This document shows, piece by piece, positions 36,131 to 46,379 of a stretch of 64,000 nucleotides of DNA. Position 1 is the stretch's first letter. Every line of letters starts with the position of its first letter. The translations under genes were made by a program, and so were the position numbers. The notes under the pieces are model-generated. The model made no database searches. It was not told where the DNA came from and saw only the letters and a program-made list of their open reading frames with translations. The DNA comes from Lunularia cruciata (Eukaryota > Streptophyta > Marchantiopsida > Lunulariales > Lunulariaceae): positions 18,605,001 through 18,669,000 of the forward strand of contig OX419756.1 in NCBI GenBank assembly GCA_948567375.1. Direction: 5' to 3'.

Positions 36131-37240
36131 TCAAAAAAATCAAGGGGAAGAAAGTTAACTAGACCGTCATCTCCAACCTGTTGAGGAACATGGATCAATG
36201 CTTAAAGTGCTGCATGGACTCATAGAGTGGAAACTTGGCATCAAAATAACATTGTGAGCTGAATAACCCACTCATGGAAGAGGTGTTGGCACTACACCTT
36301 GGGGAGCACTGTTTAAGTCACAAGGCAACTACTCAAGGAAAAAGAAGCAATATTTTCTTGTAAACTGAATCCCAATGAAGACTCTTCTGGGCTTAAGTTC
36401 TCCACCAATAAGCTTGGTCACTTCAAGGAGTGCCATGCAATAAAGGAGCATCTCATGACATGGAGAAAGTGAATTTATCAACATAACCTTGGAAGATGCA
36501 TTGCCTGTGATTTTTGAACAATTGGATCAATATGAATGGAAGTACATTTATAACATGGATGAGAGAAGGTTATAATTTTGCATGCAAGTCAAGCATATTC
36601 ATATTTTCTAAGAAATCATGCAATACTCAATGCTTCTCAAAATATCATTTTCTATTATTTTCCAAGCAAACCAATTGCTTGCAACCAAACAATTAAAGGA
36701 ACTCAAAGCTTAGAAAAAACAAAAAAATCATGGTTTGCACCAAGGGAGATGGCTCATAAAAGTACCACTTTGGATTGTTTGTAATTCTGAAAATCATCAC
36801 TACCTCAAAAATGTGAATTGTAATAACATTGGTGCAACATACTGTGCAAATAACAAAGCATGGGTAACAATGGTCATTTTCCTAGAATGGCTGAGTTAGT
36901 TCAACCATTCCATGGCTAGAAAGTTCAGTTGCTGATGGATAATTGCCTTGAGCATGTTTTCTAGAGTCATTATCACAACATTGAAGCACTTAGGTACATT
37001 AACTGCCACCCTATACCACATAAAAAATCCAACCATGCACCACATGGATCATATGTAATTCAAAGGCATTCTATTGAAAATGCTTCAATCAAAAACTTCT
37101 TGCTGCTTTTGGAACAACATGAGTCCAAGATAATGTGGAAGATGTTGAAGTGCTCAAAAAGGTGGATGTGCTCTTAGCAATGCTTATGTCCATTGCATCA
37201 ATGGAACAAAGTGAAAGCATAAATGCAGTAACCTACTCAA
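36010..37240 (+). pseudogene. pogo/Tigger-like transposase pseudogene
   Basis: Plus-strand translation across stops shows MVKEHLQSVKQTG, then a helix-turn-helix of the CENP-B/Tc5 type (KELMQWLKKIKGKKV, LLRNMDQCL). The DDE-superfamily core follows: YIYNMDE (first Asp codon 36558-36560), VNCNNIGA with NNKAWVTMVIFLEWL, LLMDNCLEH (second Asp codon 36938-36940) and HHMDH (third Asp codon about 37047-37049). This order is the pogo family D-D-D catalytic core. It ends near a FLLLLEQHES block. Numerous stops make it inactive. The alternative, a domesticated host gene, is unlikely given the stops and the nearby terminal repeat. Confidence 0.8.
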
Positions 37241-38514
37241 CCTCTTTTGATCATATTTTCTTTTTGTGTGGTATGATAGTATTTTGTGAGGATTATGGTC
37301 AGGAATAGGATTCAAAGGTTGTATTTTTAAGCAAAAAACCCAAAAGCAATGAGGGAAGAACAAGTCTCAAGACATTAGGCTCAACATGGTTCTGCCCAAA
37401 GGTGTGGTAGAATGATGACTTTTGTCATGATCCTAATCATGGCCAGGTGCCACAGATGAATGGGACCATTGGGTTGGGACTTTTGTCAAGAGGAAGGATA
37501 TCCCAATATCCTTGGTTTGATACACCATTGGCCATGAACATTGTGACAACCCAACAAATATCACTTTTGCGGTAATCAGTAAGTAAAGGTTGTTCCCACA
37601 GAGATACTAATCAGAAATGGTCAAATATGAAGTAAAATAGTACCAATTAGTTCTTCTTGGTTTCATCTTTAATCTTTTAGGTAGAAACCACACCTAAAAG
37701 AGAGTAACAAGCACTGATCACAATCTCATCACAAATTAACAACACTCATAATCACAATACTTCAAATCTTTCCAAATAAACTTAAATTGTGATGATTCAA
37801 ACTCTTTTGAAAAGTCTACTTTGCTACAAAACAACTTTGCTTCAGAATTGTGTTCCACCTCTCCACTGAAGGCACCACTTCCTCAACCAAATTTTCTTTG
37901 CATCTATCCAATGTTCCGCTCACAAATGCAGAATACTACCAACACTATAGTTCTTCACAGATCTGTTGAGGCATTGCTTCAATTGCTATCCACTCAAGAT
38001 GATACACACAAAATAAAATTAGAGTTGTGGAATCCAACATGCAACAAGCTCACATACTTGCACTTCAAATTTCTCCAAATACTCACAAATATAAACATAA
38101 GATTGAGACTTGAGATTAAGCTAAACAACAAGCACTAAGATATAGCACTTTGCACTTTGCTCAAGAATATGAATACTAAACAACAACACACTACGAATGC
38201 TTCCTTTAAATAGGTAGAGCACTTGATAGTTTCTAACAAAAATACCATTCTACAACAACTTTATCAACCTATAGATCCAAAATGACAAACCACCTCTTCA
38301 TATCTACCTCTTCATATCTCAAAACTATTTCTAATCCGATCCAATATCAACTTGACTTTGGCTTCCAACCCGATGTTCCTTCAATTACTTCCCTTTATTT
38401 GGGTCTATCTAATATGACTACTTCAGCCACTATTTCTACTATCTCTTCACTTTGAACTACAATTGCAACCATGGGTAATATACCTACTTCTTTATCAGCT
38501 TACCCACTCTCCTC
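37241..38514. other. Unassigned stretch
   Basis: I see no gene. Short frames exist (for example 37821-38138 plus) but without recognisable motifs. A short inverted repeat (GATGACTTTTGTCATGATC) occurs near 37412. Confidence 0.35.
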
Positions 38515-39024
38515 TTCAATGCTTGTAGTTTGCATTCCTTTGGGACAACTTTGAATAGGAATAGGATATCATCTAGACATTGCAATACTTCCTCATCAAA
38601 GTCTTGATTTTATAGTCCTTTGCTGATTAGTCATTCTTTAGTCAATTCTTTAGTCAATTCTTTGTTTACCCAACAATTCTGCGGGTTGGTGGGTTTGTGG
38701 GTTGGTAGGGTTGGGGGTCCATTTCAAGGTCATCTTGATCCCGAGGTAGGCATTTTCTTCCCACATACTTTCTTGATTGGCTGAACCCAAGGAAAAGGTG
38801 TTCCAAGTTTGTTGGATTGGGTTGTGCATCCCAATACAAAGTCCTTTGTCTTTGTCTTCATACTTTTGTCTGTCCAACCCAAGTCCTTCTAACTCTAACC
38901 TAAGGTTTACTTTGGGTCTATGCAAAACACACAATTCTTCATGTTTCTTCCCATTTAGCATTCCTTTGGCTTTAATAATGCTCTTCTCTGTTAAAACTTT
39001 TAAAAAAAATTGTGGGTACCACAA
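38515..39024. repeat. Repeat R, copy 2 (uninterrupted)
   Basis: Continuous version of the sequence split by A1 (6852-6904 plus 14737-15175). At 38550-38570 it runs GAATAGGAATAGGATATCATC, whereas copy 1 holds A1 between GAATAGGGAC and AGACAGGATAG. It thus serves as an empty site for A1. Confidence 0.8.
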
Positions 39025-39400
39025 ACATGCATAGCACCAATATCACCAACTATGTTCAACCTTCATTTCTATCACACTTTCCCTTTTGTCCAACCTTTGT
39101 TTTTGTCACACCTTTGTTTATGACCATTCTTGGTCACATAAGCATGGAACCAATTAATTGCCACCCTAATTACCCACTGAATTGTTCAGTCATCAATGAT
39201 GTGATATAAATTTAGGAAGCAAATCAAGATTAAGGTTCAATTATCACAAAATCAGATTTCTATCAATTTTGGAGCAACCACACTCTATCAATATGCACTG
39301 ACTATTTGGGAGAGAAAAATGAGAGATTATGTGAGTGGGTGATCCCAAACTAAGTATGGAGGGGTGACAAGAAAATGAGAGTCAATAAAAACATGACAAA

Positions 39401-39838
39401 GTGAGAGCAATGTCACCCAAGAAGCAAAAATCTATGCCCAAGGTGACTTTGAGGTCATCCAAAGTGGAAAAATGTGGAACATACTATTGCGCTAAGTATG
39501 TTGTAACTCAATGGTTGCAGTTTTTGATGTGGAATTTGGAGCTGATCCATCTCCTAATGATTCATGAGATTTGGGAGAGGAAGACCACAAATATCTCTGA
39601 CCTATGAGGCAATGTGTTTGCTTGGAAAATGATACATTGGCAGGTGGTCCTTGGAGATGCAATTTTCACCCCACGCACCATGTATGTAGACCAAAATTGG
39701 CCCATGCTAAGCAAGGAGATGAAAAACAACTTTGTAGACTTGCTAAAAAAAATGAAAACCATCAATAATTGGAAGGTGAAAGGCTATAAAAATCCAACAA
39801 GGCATATTGTGGCAATGTTGGTCATGAAGCTATTTTGA
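39401..39838 (+). pseudogene. Unknown plus-strand coding remnant
   Basis: Two consecutive plus-strand frames (39401-39607 and 39614-39838) separated by a stop. The second encodes an aromatic-rich segment (FAWKMIHWQVVLGDAIFTPR, then LSKEMKNNFVDLLKKMK). I do not recognise a family. It is followed by more short plus-strand frames up to the coiled-coil frame at 41057 and may form one decayed element with it. Confidence 0.35.
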
Positions 39839-40294
39839 TTGACATATTGACGTAAGGCATATTGACGTAAGTCAACAATAGGTAGACCACATTCTTCTAC
39901 TCGTTGCATGAAGGATATCGTATGATTGGGTGAGGATGTTCCACCAGTGGACCAAGGATCTGGCCAAGGCTTTCCAAACAAGTTGGGTTCCACCTTCCTC
40001 TCTTTGTTTGTGATCCATTTCTACCTTAGGATGAAATTAATGAGGAAAGAGGAGAAGAAGATATTCTTGGCCTCCCACTTCCCTATGGCTTATCATTAAT
40101 CATGACTCAAGTGTGTGGAAGAGACCAAGAGATGCAAAGACACCAAGCTGAAGTATAGAGAGTCAGGTACGTTGGTCAAGATTCAGACCCCTGCCGGCCC
40201 AAACTCTCATAAGAAGAAGTAGAAGATACCAATGAGCATACAATTGACTAAGTGCCACAAGCCTAACCCATAGGTGGTGGATGAATAACTTAAC

Positions 40295-40328
40295 AAGAAG
40301 AAGAAGAAGAAGAAGAAGAAGAAGAAGA
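40295..40328. repeat. GAA/AAG trinucleotide microsatellite
   Basis: About eleven consecutive AAG units, ending in AATTAGGG. Confidence 0.95.
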
Positions 40329-41056
40329 ATTAGGGAGTTTTAGAAGAAGAATGTATTGGGTGAGTAACAATGATTGAGACCATGGAGGGGAGGTTGCTCC
40401 CAATGTCACCACTACCACCATAGAAATTGCCATCCTTCTCCAAGATTGAATTATTGTTGAAGAAGTTGGAGATGGGAGCCAAACTAAGGAAGTATAGTCC
40501 ACCTTGTTGAAGATGTGAGAGTAAAGCAGCCTGAAGACACTTGATATACAAAGAAGGGGATAGCTTTGATACTAGAAGGCAAAACCATCCTAATCACATG
40601 ATTGAGAAGGCATAGTAAGGATTTGTCAACCCCCAAGCCTGCAAGAGTCCAAGCAGAGGTGGAGCACTTAAGGACATTGGCATAAGAGCCAAACCTATGG
40701 TAAGGTACTAAAAAATGAGAGACCCTCTATCATGAGATTAATAGGGATCTCTCTACAAACAGACCTATGATGAAGGAGAAGGGTAAGTCCAAAAGTGAAG
40801 GAACGCCCTTGATGACAAAAGAGTTGTAGGTAAAGAATGAAGACTCTATTTAAGCAAGGATAGAGGATTGAGTGGAGAAGTAGCATCAAATTTTGAGGAG
40901 GTGCCAAAAGGAAGGAGCACCTTGATTTTTCCTAAAGTGAAATAAGGAAATGTGCCTTGGACTAATGCTAATGATCTCCAATAGGCTAAAAAGATATCTT
41001 CAACGTCAACACCACTAGCACCCAAGAAAGAAGAACCACCTATTCACCAAGGGAGA

Positions 41057-41608
41057 GTGGTGATGTCTTGGTGGATTGTACATGAGCTAGGATCTACACT
41101 TGTAGTGATGGAGGATTTTATGCTATTCTACCATGAGCTGCACCCCAACATGAACAAACCAAAGGCCATGGTGGAATTCCTACACCAAACGGTGCACAAC
41201 ATAAAAAGAGAGTGTGCGGAGGCCATGGACAAGCTATCACAAGCCTATAAGGAGATAATTCAAGCTCATGCAGAGGTGGTAGCAGTGAAGGAGAAGGTCA
41301 TGATTGGCATGACCCAACGATTCCATGAGTTGGAGAAGAAAATCAAAGCTAAGGATACCAAATTGAAAAAGAAGGAGGAAGTGCATCTACTATCCACTAT
41401 TGGAAAATGGTCAAAGAAGGACAAAGATGAAAATTGGACAAGACACAACATTGAATTGCAGTTGGCAAAGGCTGAAATCCAAGTGTTAAAGCTAGGAGCT
41501 GACCAGCAGGAACAAGCTTTCATAGAGTACAAGAAAGCACAAGGGAAGCAATTATGGGCTAAGAATGCAAAGGTCTCCATGATGCAAGAGGAAGTAACTA
41601 TAGTATGA
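41057..41608 (+). CDS. Hypothetical coiled-coil protein (183 codons)
   Basis: An uninterrupted plus-strand frame whose middle and end are dominated by Lys, Glu, Ala and Gln with heptad-like hydrophobic spacing (from about residue 45 to 175). That predicts a long coiled coil. The N-terminal 40 residues are more hydrophobic and aromatic. No domain is recognised. It lies just upstream of the D LTR with no shared frame. A structural Gag-like protein of an unrecognised element or a host gene fragment are both possible. Confidence 0.4.
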   Translation: MVMSWWIVHELGSTLVVMEDFMLFYHELHPNMNKPKAMVEFLHQTVHNIKRECAEAMDKLSQAYKEIIQAHAEVVAVKEKVMIGMTQRFHELEKKIKAKDTKLKKKEEVHLLSTIGKWSKKDKDENWTRHNIELQLAKAEIQVLKLGADQQEQAFIEYKKAQGKQLWAKNAKVSMMQEEVTIV

Positions 41609-41731
41609 CTTTAGGCCTCCCATATGAAAACAATGTATCAGATATACAAGGGGAGAGCCGAGGGTCACATTGTAAAATTGACCAAAATAGTTGAAAACAC
41701 AAGGATTGGGATCAGATCGTTCATGTCCAGG

Positions 41732-42162
41732 TGTAACAATATGGAGTTTAGCAACGAAGTTAGTCGAGCTTACGAAGTAGAGAATAAGACAAAATAGCCT
41801 AGAATATTCTAGAAGCATCTAACTAGCTTCTTGGGAAGCTTCCCAACTAGTTAACTTGCGCCCTAAGCAGGTAACTTCTAGAAGGAAGCTTCTAGAAGCT
41901 TCTAACTAGCTTAGCTTGCACGCCAAGTAGGCGGCTTCTAGAAGGAGCTTCTTGAGAAGCTTCTTGGTTAACTTCACTTGCACTCCAAGAAAGCGGCTCA
42001 AGGAAGCTTCTTGAGAAGCTTCAAGGGTCTTGTATGCTACCTATAAAACCTATAAATACCAAAGCTGAAGCTCATGTTAGGCATTCGGAGTTTTCCCTCA
42101 TTCAAGTGTCCCAATGTGAGTTTCCATTCTCCTATTTCTCTCCTCGATTTTGGTCTTTTACA
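41732..42162 (+). repeat. 5' LTR of D, rich in heat-shock-element-like motifs
   Basis: Begins TGTAACAATATGG and ends TTTTACA, one base before the primer site. A TATA-like CTATAAATACC lies near 42050. Between 41802 and 42022 are many GAA/TTC modules in the nGAAnnTTCn arrangement: GAATATTCTAGAA at 41802-41814, GAAGCTTC at 41835-41842, four contiguous modules at 41885-41902, and further GAAGCTTC palindromes at 41956-41963, 42003-42010 and 42015-42022. The start is chosen from the TG and typical length; the 3' LTR is not in the window. Confidence 0.75.
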
Positions 42163-42163
42163 T

Positions 42164-42175
42164 TGGTATCAGAGC
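42164..42175 (+). other. Primer binding site of D (initiator tRNA-Met)
   Basis: TGGTATCAGAGC, the standard site complementary to the 3' end of plant initiator tRNA-Met, one base after the LTR end. Common in plant gypsy and copia elements. Confidence 0.95.
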
Positions 42176-42433
42176 AGGAATGGGATGGATGGAATTTATG
42201 GACCACCAAATCCACTTCCGCCAAACCATTGGAACTTTCATGTCTAGATATTACCAAAGCATTGTTTCACACAATTCATCACCTTGCACTTTGGGTAGGA
42301 TTTTCTACATATGATCACCGTGTCAGAGGAACCCTTGATACTTCAGTTGTAACTTATGGAGAACGGTGGACATGTTGTATCTATGTGTTAATCAACTAGA
42401 TAAATTGAGGGTAGTGGAATAGAGTAGTAGAAA

Positions 42434-43348
42434 TGGCGGCAATTCCGGATGTTATCCTTGCAATACAATAACAAATTGAGCATCTTACTCGATTGTTGGA
42501 TGAACAAGACCAGCAATGACAAGAACAGATAGACAAGGCGCCAGTTTCAGATGGAGAAGATCGCATTCAATTTCCAAAACGCAAGGTGTTTGAAGGCAAG
42601 AATCTTCCAAGCATAGTGGAGAATTTTGTGTTTGACTGCGAACATTACTTTGAAGCCACCAATCTTCAAGACGAGTGGAAAAAAATTCTCTTGGCTTCTA
42701 GCCAATTGGATGGCATGGCAAAACTTTGGTGGCGATTTCAAGTAGAAAGAGCTGAACAACAAATTGTTACACCAATTTTGACATGGGCAGAATTCAAAGA
42801 TGCAATACTTGGTGATTCCAAACTATAAATGCCACCTGAGCCGCATAAGATAAATTGGCGGAGTTGAGGCAGATTGGCTCAATGAGAAGCTACATCATAC
42901 AATTTCAGAACATCATCATGCAAATTTCAGATATCCAAGAAGGTGAAGTTCTGGATCAATTTGTGCGAGGATTGAAGTCACAAACCAAATTGGAGGTGAC
43001 CATGCGGGAGCCACAAAATGTAGAAGAAGCCATGCAATTGGCTGAGCATTTTGATTCCTTGGTTGCGACAACTTGGTCTCAACCTCAACCTACACAAAGC
43101 CTACCAGTACACTACGCACAAGTGGAAGAACCGATACCAATGGAGATTGATGCTATCCAACAAAGACCACTTGGCATAGCAGATAGAGAAAGATAACGAC
43201 AAAATGGAGGTTGCTTTTATTGTCACCAAGTTGGACATTGCATTGCTAAATGCATTGCTGAATGTCCACTTAGGAATGGGCGACCTCAACAAGTTGCCCA
43301 GATGGAGTTTGTAGAAGAGAATGATCAAAGAAACAAAGAATCCAAGTA
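42434..43348 (+). pseudogene. D Gag remnant
   Basis: Starts at MAAIPDVILAIQ (ATG at 42434) with several in-frame stops. Recognisable parts are FEGKNLPSIVENFVFDCEHYF and KLWWRFQVE (retrotransposon Gag core) at 42586-42828, MRSYIIQFQNI and LDQFVRGLKSQTKLEV at 42855-43196, and a CCHC knuckle C-F-Y-C-H-Q-V-G-H-x4-C near 43213-43255. Typical of Gag in chromovirus-like gypsy elements. Confidence 0.85.
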
Positions 43349-43419
43349 GGAGATTTTGAGCCGCCTATTGGGAGCTTGATTAGTTCCAATGGGATTGAAG
43401 GCTCGACCTATGCAAGTTT

Positions 43420-43928
43420 GCTTCACTTGCAAGGTATGATATCTAATCGGGGTTGTAGGATTTTGGTTGATTTTGGAAGTTCATAGAATTGCATGTCTAT
43501 GCAAGCAGCAAAGGAATTGGGTATTCCTATCAAGCCAGTGTTTGGAAGTAGTTTGATGATGGCGGATGGTAGAAAGGGTTTTGCATTTTGCACCTCACAT
43601 CCTATTACCTTCAAGATTAGGAAGGAGTATTTGGAGTGTATGAGGTTTGTAGTGGCACCTCTACACTATGATATCATTCTGGGTCTACCTTGGCTTGAAC
43701 GTCATAAGGTTCAATTTGATTGGACCCGACGACAAATTCAAGTACAACACCAAGGTAGAAATTTCCAATTAGGTTGTTTGGCACCTATGAGTAAGACGCC
43801 TAAAAATAGTCAATCCCAAGATGGGAAGTTTGCCAAGAAGGAAGCCATGGAGTAAGCTTGGAAGAGAGATGAGTCCTGGAAGGGAAGTTTGTTAATGAAG
43901 CGGCCATAAAGCAAGCTTTGGAGGAAGA
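43420..43928 (+). pseudogene. D aspartic protease remnant
   Basis: The active-site region reads ILVDFGSS (Phe where Ser or Thr is expected), followed by a stop in place of a residue, then the frame 43493-43855 with IILGLPWLERH, the conserved C-terminal LG-x-P-W motif. The frame then degenerates toward the B insertion at 43929. Confidence 0.8.
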
Positions 43929-44033
43929 TGTCGTGCGTATATACATCGCTACACAACAAACATCGCTGTCAACATCATACACTATAAAAGCACAACTCAC
44001 ACATAAGTCATACATAGACTCTAAAGTGCCACA
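43929..44033 (-). repeat. B terminal repeat b2 (105 bp, outer 3' end)
   Basis: Plus-strand TGTCGTGCGT through GTGCCACA. It is 103/105 identical to 44486-44590 (differences at the ninth base and near base 31). Its outer end is flush with the target duplication AAGA, so it entered with the element. A TATAAAAG lies near 43985 on the plus strand, and on the minus strand TATATACGCACGACA lies at the outer edge. Confidence 0.9.
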
Positions 44034-44035
44034 AT

Positions 44036-44483
44036 AATCAGATTGCTTAACACTTTCAACTCAACTCAACTCAGATCAGTACTTGATCTGTCACTCTATA
44101 AACTGCCAACAACTGGGCACTGATTACAGTCAAGCCACACCCACTCAAGCATAGAGAATCCAGGTGACGCTCGCCGGCCTCTGTCCACCATAGCCAGGAA
44201 CTCGAAGGCTCAACATCAAAGAAGTGAGCTCTCTGGAGCTCACTTCAAAACTATACCCCCTGGACTCGAGCTAGCCCTGAAACCCTAACGGTCCCACTGA
44301 CGGCACACTCGATGGTGCAAACGGTGCAAAGTGACGGTGGGCCCCACCGTGAAGTCAGTACCCCGAACACGAAATCTAACCGTCGGAAAGTAGTCCCTGA
44401 GAAACAGCTAGAATAACTCTAACTACCATCACTGGAACTCTAGTGTCCGAGCATCTAGATGCGGAACTACAAATGGCGTGACA
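44036..44483 (-). repeat. B terminal repeat a2 (448 bp)
   Basis: Matches 61076-61523 over its entire length without gaps. I count six differences, and at every one this copy has A or T where the other has G or C. It is bounded by AT dinucleotides and the two 105-bp repeats instead of by host DNA on the left and polypurine tract on the right. Confidence 0.93.
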
Positions 44484-44485
44484 AT

Positions 44486-44590
44486 TGTCGTGCATATATA
44501 CATCGCTACACAACATACATCGCTGTCAACATCATACACTATAAAAGCACAACTCACACATAAGTCATACATAGACTCTAAAGTGCCACA
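44486..44590 (-). repeat. B terminal repeat b1 (105 bp, inner)
   Basis: Second copy of the 105-bp repeat. On the minus strand it starts TGTGGCAC right after GGGGGGCGAT, a good polypurine-tract-like context (44591-44600). So by retroviral logic it should be the start of U3. Confidence 0.9.
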
Positions 44591-44759
44591 ATCGCCCCCC
44601 TAGCTGGCGGTTAGGTCCCTCTAACTCCAGATAGCCATCTACTCTAAGTATATGGTATACCCTCTAATGGGCAAAGATCAGGAGGCCGGGTGCTATGGAG
44701 CCCCATCGTTAGTCGCCTGTTTGCAATCTATACCATATAAAGAATGAACTAGCTATAGG
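44591..44759 (-). other. B 3' untranslated region with polypurine tract and hairpin
   Basis: The sequence between the PHD stop and the 105-bp repeat. The minus strand ends in CTAGGGGGGCGAT, the likely plus-strand primer. TATATGGTATA (44649-44659) and TATACCATATA (44729-44739) form an 11-bp perfect inverted repeat 69 bp apart. Confidence 0.65.
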
Positions 44760-45059
44760 TCAAGTACATCTAGGACATAACCACTGTCCCTGAGGAACCA
44801 CCGTGAGGGGAGGAGTCATACATACCATATGCCATCCTCTCGAACAGTTATCACACACTAACATAGTAGCAGCTCCACCAGAAGAGCCACATAACATACA
44901 CCTCAAGCCTGCACGTACAAGTGCCAAGCTTGGGTCCATAGTACCATCAATGTTTGGAAGGTGGCATGGCACACAATTGCGCACATGATCCTTCCAAACA
45001 ACACCATCACGTCCTTCTAACACAAGGACTCCAGATGGCAAAACCTCGCGCACTCTCAA
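44760..45059 (-). CDS. B integrase C-terminal module fused to PHD finger
   Basis: The last 99 residues of the polyprotein after the final nonsense codon; the frame is continuous with integrase. Residues 1-38 resemble the integrase C-terminal beta domain (ILRVREVLPSGVLVLEGRDG upstream and onward). Residues 54-98 are a PHD zinc finger with the full C4HC3 pattern: C54-x2-C57-x11-C69-x2-C72-x4-H77-x2-C80-x14-C95-x2-C98, and W93 two residues before C95, the usual place. The protein stops one residue later. PHD fingers commonly read the histone H3 tail. Here it occupies the position where chromoviruses carry a chromodomain, so a role in steering integration is a reasonable inference. There is no mutation in the finger itself. 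Confidence 0.9.
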   Translation of the reverse strand: MRVREVLPSGVLVLEGRDGVVWKDHVRNCVPCHLPNIDGTMDPSLALVRAGLRCMLCGSSGGAATMLVCDNCSRGWHMVCMTPPLTVVPQGQWLCPRCT

Positions 45060-45099
45060 GATAGTGCGGCCCGTAGAAACATCAAGTGTCGTCGGTGCT

Positions 45100-46337
45100 G
45101 TCTGCTGTAGATATACATAGTCGCCTGGATGAAATCGACGGATCGAGGGTCTATAACCTCCTCCTCAAATGGTAGCATAGCGTAAAGTATCTCTATGGTG
45201 AGCAATCGCCAAGTTCTCAAAGGCCATCGGCATCACTCTCCAAAAGATCTCTGCCCGCTGAGAACATGTGCTCATCCATACATCAGGGTCATCCAAGTCC
45301 AAAACTACAGTAGCATCTCGACGAATGGCTGCAGGTTAATCTGGATCTCGTCCATAGAGTAGAAAGTATGGAGAGAAGAATGCTAAGGAGGCTTGCCGGC
45401 TGAACCGATAGCCCATGGCCAACCAAGGTAACTGGAGATCCCAATCTCCCAAGTGGCCTCTCTGCAAACCATACTTTTGCAATCCTCTCTTCACCATCTG
45501 AACCACTCTCTCTGCTAAGCCATCTGCCTCAGGGTGATCTCGGGATGTAGTACGATGATCAATCAAAGCCTTGTCACACAAGACCTGAAACTCTCCCAAG
45601 AACTCTGTACCCTGATCAGTCAAAACCTCAGCTGGTGCACCAAAATGACTAAGAACTCGATCCAGGAACGAGTAAGCTGTCCCTTCACTAGACTTGTCAG
45701 GAAGTGCCACCAACTCAATCCACTTGGAGAAGTGCTCCACCATCACCAAAACATACCGATGATGTCTCACAGTCAGCGGTAAAGGTCCGGCGAAGTCCAA
45801 ACTCCAACGGTAACCCAATCCCATGATAGGTAATGGGTGTAACTGTGGCGTAGGAGCATTGAATGATGCTCTAACTTGGTCACAAACCACACATCTGGCA
45901 ACAAACTGCTGTACCTCGGTCTGCATACCGCGCCACCAATAATGACTCTAGAGTAAGCTATATGTACGCTTTACTCCAAAATGTCCTAGCTCCTCATGAG
46001 CATGACGGACCAACTGTGGTCTCTGTGATGGAAGTGGTACTACTCGCACTCTACCATCCTCCCATACACGCAAAAGGTGTCTACCCTCCAATCTGAACCG
46101 TCTCGCTCGCTGAAGAACACGGTCTCTCTCCTTGGCCCCAACTGTGCCACCCACAACACCAGTGCGAAGATAGTCCATCACTAAGACATCATCATGAATG
46201 TCTCGTTGAACTGTACCAATATCTTCACTCTCTGGATCTGTGACCTCAATAACTCCTCTTGTATGCGCTGAGAGAGATACCACCAATGTCTCTGCAAATA
46301 TACACAGAAAGGCTGATGCATGCCAACCTGGCACCAT
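45100..46337 (-). pseudogene. B integrase (DDE)
   Basis: The N-terminal zinc-binding part (46337-45948) contains HAHEELGHFGVKRTYSLL, then a TAG and the finger's C-x2-C (CVVCDQ) at about 45895. The catalytic core (45926-45336) shows SLDFAGPL (first Asp), VLTDQGTEF (second Asp) and DGLAERVVQ (Glu) at the expected spacing; all three catalytic residues are present. Nonsense codons: TAG near 45945, TAA near 45337, TGA near 45170; each sits where CAG, CAA or CGA would fit. The frame then leads into the PHD finger. The 4-bp duplication around B matches cleavage by such an enzyme. Confidence 0.88.
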
Positions 46338-46379
46338 CTCCTCATCTGTCTCACCATGCCAACGTGCTCCGGTCTGATC

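Larger units (their letters stand above)
35255..37240 (+). mobile_element. pogo/Lemi1-like DNA transposon fossil
   Basis: The left end reads TA followed by TAGTAGAACCTCTCTAAAAT, matching the plant pogo (Emigrant/Lemi1) terminal pattern CAGTA-AACCTCTATAAATTAATA with the first C changed to T. The GTTGGAACTTGG and TTTTAGGGGCTATT blocks that follow are also usual just inside such ends. A transposase pseudogene follows (36010-37240). I do not see the right terminal repeat, so the element is probably truncated. The N-terminal part is tandemly duplicated. Confidence 0.75.
41732..43928 (+). mobile_element. D: Ty3/gypsy element, 5' half (split by B)
   Basis: LTR 41732-42162, initiator-Met primer site at 42164, gag with zinc knuckle, and a protease up to 43928. 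The pol half resumes at 61528 beyond B. The frame read at 43910-43928 continues in register from the second base group after 61527 once one AAGA copy is removed, which proves the two halves are one element. D is the oldest of the three nested elements here. Its right end lies outside the window. Confidence 0.92.

Noticed and set aside
41732-42162. Palindromic GAAGCTTC runs as a MITE
   Set aside because: They sit between an LTR start and an adjoining primer site, so they are part of the D LTR.
43929-44590. A small element with 105-bp LTRs and a 448-bp interior
   Set aside because: The 448-bp segment recurs alone at the other end of B and in copy C, and the target duplication embraces all of B, so the 105-bp repeats are part of B.
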